Source of the DNA: Elmis aenea
Lineage: Eukaryota > Arthropoda > Insecta > Coleoptera > Elmidae
Direction of reading: 5' to 3'
Assembly (NCBI GenBank): GCA_947652605.1
Contig: OX393577.1
Span: 60,102,108 to 60,166,107, forward strand
DNA: 64,000 nucleotides
The stretch's first letter is position 1, and each line of letters starts with the position of its first letter. A model generated the notes under the pieces. The model was given only the letters and a program-made list of their open reading frames with translations. It did not search any database and was not told where the DNA came from. Of this stretch, positions 1 to 10,700 are shown in pieces. The translations under genes and the position numbers were made by a program.

Positions 1-45
1 NNNNNNNNNNNNNNNNNNNNNNNNNNNNNNNNNNNNNNNNNNNNN
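1..45. other. Assembly gap
   Basis: Run of N. It directly abuts the left inverted-repeat arm that starts at 46, so the gap probably falls inside a repeat that could not be assembled. Confidence 0.99.
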
Positions 46-878
46 TATCAAGAGTGCTAGAGTCTTTGAGACAACATCTACGGCTGTGCGTAGAACATGA
101 ACAAGGATATAATTTTAAACAATTTATACGATAAATTTCGGGGAAATGGGGTACATTTTTAGCCTAAAATTAAAGTTGCAGCTCTTTTTATTCTTTTGTT
201 TAAAAATTCTTTGAAAAATTACGACTTACGTCCATGGCCCACTTTAAAATATTCTAATTGCCGTAGTAATACTAATAAAAATCGAGATAGCTCGAAAAAT
301 ATTAACTTTAGGTATAGGACATGCTTAATAATTTCGAAAGACAATGAAATTCTCTACAAGAAAATGTAAAAATATACAGGGTGTTGCATTTAAGAAAAAT
401 GACTTATCGATGTTTAAAGTTTCACAAGTTTGACCAAGCGTAAAAAACACCCTGTATAATATTTTTAAAATGTAGCTAGCGCAAAGTGTTAATTATTCTA
501 TTGTCAATCTAAATTTTAAACGAAATTTTACCGCTTTTTTAAATAACTTCAATGTAAAAAAAAATGAAAGTGCTGTATCGCTCAAAATTTTCACAAAAAT
601 GTAAATTTTACGAAAACGGTTGACTTAAAACCCACATAACCTAATACATTTTTTAAAGTAAATTTTAAGAGGAATCCAAAAATGTAAAAATATACAGGGT
701 GTTCTATTTAAAAAAATTTAATTTTTATATGTGCCGGTCAAACGAAACACCCTGTATATTTGAAAATAATTTTAGGTTATGTAGAAAATAGGTTCGCACA
801 ATATTTGTATTAAACATTTTTTGATATTTTCATTAATAAAGGAGCTATCGAAGAATCTCAGGGTCGTGGTGCACCCTG
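46..878. repeat. Left arm of a long inverted repeat, foldback-type element
   Basis: This segment is, almost base for base, the reverse complement of 24038-24860. Its right end reads ...GTGCACCCTG followed by TA, the outer end of a CAGGGTG-type transposon, and its left end runs into the gap. Two very short hairpin units with CAGGGTGTT...AACACCCTG ends and TA flanks are embedded at 378-454 and 695-754, and both recur in the other arm. Neither arm contains a coding sequence. Each arm probably belongs to one element, or to two copies of one family, with the centre missing. Confidence 0.85.
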
Positions 879-882
879 TATA

Positions 883-1600
883 CCTTCTCACTTTTTTAAG
901 AAAAGATTGAAAAATTTTGAAAATTAAGCAATTGGCTTAAAACTTTTTTCAAGAAAAAATTAGAAAATTTTGAAACTTAAGCAATTGGCTTAAAACTTCA
1001 TACAAATATTATTTAAACACAAAATAATTATTAATAAACTTCAGATGGTCCAAAGTAAAGAGTAAACATTTCCATGGAGAATTAAAAAGCCCAAAGGCTA
1101 TAATAAATAGCTTTTTTACTTTTTTCAAGAAAAAATTGGAAAATTTTGAAACTTAAGCAATTGGCTTAAAACTTCATACAAATATTATTTAAACACAAAA
1201 TAATTATTATTAAACTTCAGATGGTCCAAACTTAAGAGTAAACATTTCCATGGAGAATTAAAAAGTCCAAAGGCTATAATAACTTTTTTACTTTTTTCAA
1301 GAAAAAATTGGAAACTTTTGAAACTTGAGCAATTGGCTTAAAACTTCATACAGATATTATTTAAACACAAAATAATTATTATAAAATTCAGATGGTCCAA
1401 ACTAAAGGGTGAACATTTCCATGGAAAATTGAAAAGTCCAAAGGCTATAATAACTTTTTTACTTTTTTCAAGAAAAAATTGGAAACTTTTGAAACTTAAG
1501 CAATCGGCTTAAAACTTCATACACATTATTTAAATAAAATACTGAACATCAACCCTCAGATGGTCAAAATTGAAAATAAAAATATTTCATGAAAATAATA
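883..1600. repeat. Tandem repeat, about 172-bp unit, four units plus a partial
   Basis: The marker GCAATTGGCTTAAAAC occurs at about 928 (partial unit), 981, 1157, 1329 and 1500 (one mismatch), giving spacings of 171 to 176 bp. Each unit also contains a block with CAGATGGTCCAAA, a block with TTTCCATGGA and a block with AAGTCCAAAGGCTATAATAA. The array begins right next to the outer end of the inverted-repeat arm. It has no coding potential. Confidence 0.85.
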
Positions 1601-1779
1601 TTTAATTAGTGTTTATTTGGGTTTACTAATAAAAGTTTGTGTAGAATGGTACAATGGATTTTTAAGTATTCAAATTCAACTAAATGGAACTAGTAGACCT
1701 TGAAGGGTTAATTGTATATTATATTCAGCAAACTTTAAGCACTAGTAACATCAATACAGAAGAAAAATAAATTACATAC

Positions 1780-4700
1780 CGCTTAATATTTGGTCAGCAA
1801 ATAAAGCTACCGTCGGATGACCGTGATTCTTCAACACTGTTAATTCCGTGTATGCACAAAATTCTCCACCAGCATAAAGAGGATTCCTATTTAAACCATT
1901 ACCATTGTACTGATCCAAACGTTTTTTAAAACCACATTTTTTAGAATTCATGTGGACCCATCCTGATACCGGATTATTTTGATTAGAAGTTTCAATTTTC
2001 GTTTTAGATTCCATTTCTTGACTTACAACTTTAGATTCTGTTTCATCTTCTTCATCCTAAAATCAGTTCAATTGGCATCGCAACAAGTGAAAAATCATTC
2101 AAAGTTACTACCTCTTTCTCGGCTTTAATTTCTACTGTTCCATCACCTTCGTCTTTTACATCAACACATTTTTTGTCATCTTCGTCCTTTATATCAACGT
2201 ATTTTTCTTCGTCATCTTCATCATCATCACCTTCGATAACTGGTGAAGAGTTAAGAACCAAAGCATGTAGATCGCGATTTTTGCTAATTACTTGTGAAAC
2301 TAAGTATAATATCCCACATGAAAAAGCAGGCTGTGTATTTAAGGTGACCTAGAACATTTTATTAATGTACTTTTCTAAAGAGTTTACATTACAGTAAAAG
2401 TAAATAATATTTTTTGTAAAACTTTGGATTTTTGCCTGCAAGTTGGTTAAACTCAAATCAGTTTAATTTTTTTTTCAACTTTTTTAAATGGATTTGTAAG
2501 TAATGAACAATGAAAAATATTTCTTCACGAAGTTTACAGAAAAAATTAAAAATACAAGATGTAACTGCAAATACAAGAATGGATTCATTAAGTATGAAAA
2601 TGTTAATAAGTTCTTAGAAATTGTGGTGACCTGCTATGATTTTAATTTTTTCTATAACTTTCACTGTACAGGGTGGTCCAAATTCGATGGGATAACATGG
2701 GTATCTCGCTTAATATTCAAGATAGAGAAACGGTTAAATTACCAAAAATTTGCAGCTTTTTCAGACAAACTCAGAAACGTTTTCAGAAATATTGTATCAT
2801 TTTCGGTTTTTCAGTTATTAGCGAAAAACTGTTTTTTAAAGAAGATTAATTTTAGATATTTTAATGTAGAATTTAATAGTACTAATAAAAAAAATTTAAG
2901 CTCGCTGTTAAAAGGTTATGACACAAACTTACCTTTTTTTAAATGGAAACTTTAGTTTGCTATGACCTAGGTATTTAAATTCCTTATTTTTTTTTCATTT
3001 CAAATATATAAAGGTTGATGTAGTTATTTTCAATACTATTCAAGTTAGAATGGTTTTTAAATTTTTAAATAATAAACATTATAAAAACAAAAAGTAGGCT
3101 ACGAAAACAAAAAAAAAACAAGATTTGAACAAAAGATAAACAACAATATAGACAGAACCAGCAGTTATGCACTTTTGTTATTCGATAAAAAATAAATAAA
3201 TTTTGTCTTATGGTGGAAAACTAAGTACCAAACACCTGTTTATCAAAACATTTTTCCCTAAATGGATGTAAAGGCTGTATTAAAAGCTGTATTACACTAC
3301 ACAATTTCTTGTACAATTTGCTGTCTAAAAATTTTATACTAGATTGTACAGCTGTTGCCAAGTTACAATGTCGTCAATTGACATACGCGAAGTGTCAGTT
3401 TACGACCTAAGACGTGTTGTAACTTGGCAACAGCTGTACAATCTAGTATACAATTTTTTGACAGCAAATTGTACAAGAAATTGTACAAGAAATTGTATAG
3501 TGTAATACAGCTATTACATTACAGAATTTCTTGTACAATTTGCTGTCAAAAAAATTTATACTAGATTGTACAGCTGTTGCCAAGTTACAATGTCATAAAT
3601 TGACATACGCGAAGTGTCAGTTTACGACCTAAGACGTGTTGTAACTTGGAAACAGCTGTACAATCTAGTATAACATTTTTTGACAGCAAATTGTACAAGA
3701 AATTGTACAAGAAATTGTATAGTGTAATACAGCTATTAGATATATTCCATACCTTTTGGACACACGGTATATTTGGCATGAGGATAAAAAAAGAATTAAA
3801 ATAGATCACGGCCAACTAAAGTTTCCATTTAAAAAAAGGTAAGTTTTTGTCACAACTTTTTAACAGCGAACGTAATTTTTGTTTTATTACATAAAAATAT
3901 GTAAAAATAATCTTCATAAACTTTTTCGATATTTACAACAATAACGGAGATATGACACATTATTAATATGACCAAAAAAAAAACAGTTTTTCACTAATAA
4001 CTCAAAAACCAGAAATGATAGAATATTTTTGAAAACGGTTTTCAGTTTGTCTCAAAACAACTGTGCATTTTTAGTAAATAAACTGTCTCTCCATTATGAA
4101 TATTAAGCGAGACACCCATAGTTGCGTTCGGGACGCACGCTCCCAGATTGGAGTGGATTGGACAGGATTGGAGTAAGATTGTAATCACGTGGTCTCAGAG
4201 CCTCCAAGAGTAAATCTTGTACGTTCGGGACGTAGTGCAGAAAATCAGCGGATATTTCAAATATAAAGGTAACCTCACTATTTTATTGTAGACCGGTCTA
4301 ATCAGACATCGTTGTAAGTAAAACAAGCAACAAATTGTATTGCTTCGAATTTGTTAGATTATTTGGTTATAAAATTGATGTAAAATGTCATGATATGAAA
4401 CCATTTAACTTCCCAAAATTTTGTTTTAATAATAGGGAATTACATCGAAAGTTAATTACTGTTCACAAGAAATTGTTAACTAATGCAACACAATAACACT
4501 AAGCCTGGATGTTAACTGTATCTTATTCTCATGCTGTACCTGGCAATTCAAAGAATTCAAACGTAGACAATCCGTAATGCGTATGTCTTCTTTCGCGAGC
4601 TCAGCTTGCCCCAGCTTCAGAGGTAGTGCAAATTAGAGTAGATTTATTTAATCCACTTATGCAGTCCCGAACGCCCTTCGGAGCGATCTTTTTTACTCCA

Positions 4701-7700
4701 AAGTCGCGTCCCGAACGCTGTGGAGTAAAAAAGAGCAAATAAAGCAAAAAGAGCGTACGTCCCGAACGCACCTCATGTAATCCCATTGAATTTGGACCAG
4801 CCTGTACAGGGTGGTCCAAATTCGATGGGGTTACATGGGTATCTCGGTTAATATTTAAGATAGAGAAACGGTTAAAAAAAAGTGTTTTTTGTCATATCTC
4901 CGTTATTGTTGTAAATATTGAAAATATTTATGAAAATTATTTTTATGTTTAATTTGATTATAGTAAAAAAAATATTTTTACCCTCGCCGTTAAAACGTTA
5001 TGACACAAACTTACCTTTTTTTAAATAGGAGCAATATTTTTGGCTATGGCCTATTTAAATTTCTTATTTTTTTCTCAGTCCAAATATATAGGGGTTGATG
5101 TATTTATTTTCAATAATACGCAAGTTACGACGGTTTTTTAGTTTCTTTTTTTTTAAGAAAATCATAGTAGGCTGTGAAAACAAAAAAAAAGCAAGGTGTA
5201 AAACGTTATAAAAGTCATGTGGTACAAGTTACCAAGGTTTTTAAATTTGTTGTTGAGATAAACATTGTCAATATTTGTACATAAGATAACAACAACATAG
5301 TCGGAATTAGCAGTTATGTAGTATATTGCTGTTTATCTTATGTTCAAAAATTTTTGATGTTTATCTCAACAACAAATTTATAAACCTTGGTAACTTGTAT
5401 CACATGAGTTTTATAAGGTTTTACACCTTGTTTTTTTTTTTGTTTTCACAGCCTACTATGATTTTCTTAGAAAAAAAAAATAAAAAACCTTCATAACTTG
5501 GGTAGGTATTATTGAAAATAAATACATCGACCCTTATATATTTGGAATGAGAAAAAAACAAGGAATTTAAATAGGCCATAGCCAACTATTGCTCCCATTT
5601 AAAAAAAGGTAAGTTTGTGTCATAACTTTTTAAGGGCGAGCATAAAAATATTTTTTTTAGTATAATCGAATTAAACATAAAAATATCTAAAAATAATCTC
5701 CATAAATATTTTCGATATTTACAACAATAACGGATATATGACACGTTTATTAATATGACAAAAAAACACATTTTATTCAATAACTCGTAAACCGGAAATG
5801 ATAGAATATTTTTAAAAACGGTTCTGAGTTTGTCTCAAAAAATTGCACATTTTTGGCAATTTAACCGTTTCTCTATCTTAAATATTAAGCGAGATACCCA
5901 TGCAATCCCATCGAATTTGGACCACCCTCTACCATAAAATAATTAGGGAGTGAAAAGAAAATACATAGAAAGTCTACTAGAGATGGAATAAAGTGAAACC
6001 AATATCTTTGACAAAACTGCCCTTTGCAGATGATGTGGTGCTATTAGCTAAAAACGAAAAGGACTTGCAAACATAATCTGGTGATATGGGCAGATACATT
6101 GAGAAGATACATTATGAGCACTGATATAAAAAATACAAAGACCATGGGTAATAATGAAGAATCATGTAACAGCTTCAATCAGGCTAGACCAAGAAAGGAT
6201 TAATTAGAAGAACTATCACTGCTAGACTGTTTTATGATAACACATACCTGTAACAACCTCTTGATAAGCGCTTTCACTCGTCCAATTTCTTTATCCTTAC
6301 TAAGTGCCTTGTATATTAAATTAAGCATCATTGCTTGATGCGTTGTGTTACTAATCTGAGGATCAAGTAATTTCTTGTATAACGCCGAGTAAAAGCTGTA
6401 AAAAAAAAAATTACTCCATAATAATCACATGTTTTGGCAAATACTGCATTGGATGAACATCAGATCTAAAAGGACTAAAAATAATAAATTATGTGTACCC
6501 ACCGATCATTTACGCTATTTGCATAATCTGAGACTTGATATAGAAGCGATAGAGCATGTAGACTAACATTAAAGCTTGCAATATGCACAACTCTATACAT
6601 GGTATCAATGTGTTCTGATATATTTTGCATTTCGAGTTTCGCGTAAGGGTAAGCTCGATTGACACCCATTAGAAGAGCGGACATCATCCTACTGTCAATA
6701 TCACCCTATAAATTACGACAAATCTAAATAATTACAGAGCTATTTTTCTTGAGGATACAGGGTGGACCAAATTCGCATGTTTTACGGGGTATCTCAGTTA
6801 CCGCAATAGAAAGAGAAAATCTGATTTCGGTCTTTGGGCAATTTTTTTGAATAAATAACGCCTATGCAATCAGATTTTTTCTATCGGATTCCATTTTGGC
6901 ACTACAGACGAAAATTGAAATTTCATCATTTTTGAAAATTTGCTGTAACTTCTTTATTTATTAAATTAGAACAAAATGTTACAGAGGTTTATTATACAGA
7001 TTTTTATGCTTAATTTAAAAGCAAAAGTAAATTTTTTTAGCAATCTTAACTTTCGAGATATGGAGTAAACTTATATATTTTTAAATGGAAACCCTAGTTG
7101 GCCATGACTTTATGTGAAAAGAGTATTTTTAGCTTTTAAAAAATATATAGTTTTATATATTTGTTGCAAAAAATAACCGAAATATGACCAGTTTTGTAAA
7201 AATTCGATCATCAAAGTTTGCCATGCTTTCGTAAACAAATGATGTTTGCAATTATTAAACAACTTAACGTAATTGCCAAGTAAATTCTGCAGCAACTGCT
7301 ACGTTTTTATCACTTACAAAATAATATTCCAACATTAAACTTTTCAAAAAGTTTAAATTTAGCCATGTTCACAATACCACAATAAACAGTTATAAAATAC
7401 AAAATAATACACGGATTTGCTTTAGAGTTGACAAATGTACTTCGAAATGACGTTTAGTTGTTAATAATTGCAAACATCACTTGTTTACGAAATCATGGCA
7501 AACTTTCATGATCGAATTTTTACAAAATTGGCCATATTGTCACAGCTGTACTTTTTGGAATTATTGTCAAACGCGGCAAGATGAGTGCTTGTCGGAACGA
7601 GCGTAATGGAGCGTAATTGGACCTACAATAAACCCCCAGGAGCGCAGGGCGTGCTCAGGATGTAGTTGAAGATTACTTTATTGATGTCATTTGGACTTTC

Positions 7701-10700
7701 CAACGCTTTGGGCGAAATGTATACCGCCCAATTTGTAATGGTCGCGCGGGAAAGCGTCTTCAACGTGGGGGTGGTTTTTGCGAAAACCTGGACAGTCAGT
7801 TGGACTCCTCTTCCAATGATTCCCGCCTTTCGGGACTTGGAGGATATTCGTGGCGCGGATCTCGAGACTTACGGTCGGGCTCCTAACGGTTTTCCGGTTG
7901 CGAAGTAAGTTTCTCTAGTTGCGTTCGGTACTAATAATTAGAGTTGCGCCCCGCGTTTGATTTAATTATTTAGAGTAATTGTGTCAGTTTATGTAAAGTG
8001 TTTAGTGTTTTTATGTTTTTATATAATAAATATAATTTATGCCAAGCGAGTGTCTCATTTCATTGAGCGAGTGAGTGTGTTAGAGCTTAGCCCCCATAAT
8101 TCAGCGCCGCCCCTGGGCATTTTGGCCCGAGCTCAAATAGAGCCGCGACAATATCTTGGTTATTTTTTGCAACAAATATATAAAACTATATGTTTTTGAA
8201 AAGCTAAAAAAATACTCTTTCACATAAAATCATGGCCAACGAGGGTTTTCTTTAAAAAAATTTAAGTTTACTCCATATCTCGAAAGTGAAGATGGCTAAA
8301 AAAGATTTACTTTTGTTTATCAATTAAGCATAAAAATCTGTATAAAAAACCTATATAAAATTTAGTTCTAATTTAATAAATAGAGAAGTTATAGCAAAAT
8401 TTCAAAAATGATGAAATTTCAATTTTCGTCTGTAGTGCCAAAATGGAATCCGATAGAAAAAAATCTTATTGCATAGGCGTTATTTTCTCAAAAAAATAGC
8501 TCAAGATACCGGAATAAGATTTTCTCTATCTATTGCGGTAACCGAGATACCCCGTAAAACATTCGAATTTGGTCCACCCTGTACAGCATTTTAAAAACAA
8601 CACAAATAAAGATTACTCTGAACAAGAAATGTACCTTCTTGATGCAAGCTTTAAAGAACGAAAAATAAACTTCTATAAGCCGTCGCGCAACGTTACTGTC
8701 TTCGTGACTTAAATAAAATTGAGATAAAAAGCATACGGCGTAGTATTGCGCTCTGGAAGCCACGTTAGGTCGGAACAACAACTTTTCAGTTTCTTTCAAG
8801 ACAACGGCCTGCATGTTTGGATGCTTGTGCAGAAGCTGATTGAGACAATAGATTGCTTTAGATGCCACTTTTTGCGAAGGATCACCAAGTTTGTTTATCA
8901 GGTAGGCCAATAAATTCTGAAAAATAAATTAATACAGAAAAATTAGTAAAAACAAGAAATATATCAGTGGCGAGATGAGTCTCAAGTGTGTTAACCCCTT
9001 AACTGTGCTCTATGAACTGAGTTCGGGCATTCTTTTCGCGCTAATACCGAGGGTCTACGATTTTAATTTGGGCACTTTAACTGCTTTCGCACCGTTGACC
9101 TTGTTCTACGAACTGAGTTCGAGCGTTTTTATTAGGTTTGTTCCAACATGCCATTTGAACGGTTTGAGTTTGCGCAGTATCAATATCGCGTTCCAACAAG
9201 ATCTCTGATAGTTTACCGGACGGTCAGTTCCAACACATCTCAAATCAATTCGTGTACCGGTTTGCGGACGATCAGAACAGTACATGGACTGAAAGATGAA
9301 TTGTTCCCAGGATTTTTAGACGCTTGCGCTGTTCATAACTAACGTGAGCTCAGCTAGCTATGCATCGGTCTTCAACCCACTGAGTGCTAGATTCTTAAGG
9401 TGTTTACCCTAGCGATGCGTACATTTGTACCATTTGTATGAACCCAATAGACGCAAATGTCATTTACAGTTAGGCCAGTCGTAAAATCGTTCCCACACCC
9501 GTTGATTCTTGGCGATACGTGTATTAGTACATAGTTCACGCATGCGAATAAAACGGTTCATGAACTAGTAAGAAATCAGTCTTAAACTGCTTGTAGGAAC
9601 AAACCTATTGCGTCTGTGCCGTCCTGTACGATTTGAGGCCTTGTACACGCGAAGCGGATAATGCCAGTTGATCGCTCGTTAGAGCCGGTTTACGCACGCG
9701 ACACTATCAAGGCGGCATAGGCATATTTGTTTTTTACGTGCATTCCGTGCTGAAGCTATAAGTTGGAAAAAGACAAAAATTAGGTTGGTCTTTGTCACTG
9801 ACGTCAAAAGTTTTATTTTTTCTTGACCCAAAAATCTTATGCAGGTACATTTGGGTAAGTGATCTACATGTCTAACCCATTTTAAATTGTTCTCTGTTAA
9901 ACAAGTATATTTTAAATCCTAAAACTTCCATCATCTTTAGCTTTTACTCAAGGTGTTTTATTTGGGTCTCTATAATCTCTTACGTATATCCGAGGCCTTC
10001 GATATACTAGCGGGCCGGCACATTGAATTTTTGAGTGGTGGGGATAAAGGCCGATACTGAACATACTTCACTATGATACTATATGCCTGGTTATAGAATA
10101 TAACGTTAATTATTACGTTAATAACTAAATATTACTATCTTTTATTACTATTTATCATTTATACAGAAACAAGTTTTATAAATAATGTCTTTAATTATAA
10201 ATGTACATGTTCTAATTCCTATTATACGTTTCTAATTTTCTCAAGTTTTTGTTTATTTTTTCTCCACATTGATCATTTATTAATTTTCGATAATTATTTA
10301 ATAATATATTGGAAATTACAATTAATTCACTACTGTTAACATTTACAATTTATTATTTCTACTAAATTAATTTCTTGTACATAATCTACACTTAATTTTA
10401 ATAATATATCTTTTTGATTTTTGGCTTTCAAAAAAAATTCTTCATATATTTCGCTTATTAAAACCTGAAAAACTTTATACATAGCACACAAAATTTTAAC
10501 AATGAAGTCTTTTGGGATTTTTAAGCCACCACGATCTAAGTAATTTATATATAATAAACATTCATATTTTTCATAATTTGGTAGAATTTTATCCTTTGTT
10601 AAGACGAATTTTACATTTTATTTTAGTTTGCAACTTATTTATTATACAGGGTGTGTATAAATTGGCGGAAGCGCTACACGTGACGATGTTCTTCGTAAAA

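Larger units (their letters stand above)
2669..4804. mobile_element. Foldback MITE, family G1 copy 1, interrupted by other elements
   Basis: It starts CAGGGTGGTCCAAATTCGA after TA and ends with the inverse (GGACCAGCCTG, one mismatch) before TA. The family's long inverted arms are present, but the centre is replaced by nested units (3281-3738) and the right arm is split by a 654-bp element (4120-4773). It lies in the CEBPZ intron between 2330 and 6248. An open frame at 2503-2955 is made of this repeat and is not a gene. Confidence 0.8.

Noticed and set aside
2503..2955. 150-codon plus-strand open frame
   Set aside because: It lies mostly within a G1 foldback MITE. Its last residues recur in other copies at 5586-5780 and 47687-47869, so it is repeat sequence.
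7666..7908. 80-codon frame in a GC-rich stretch
   Set aside because: It falls inside a 613-bp solo LTR with an exact ATAT target duplication; no domain.
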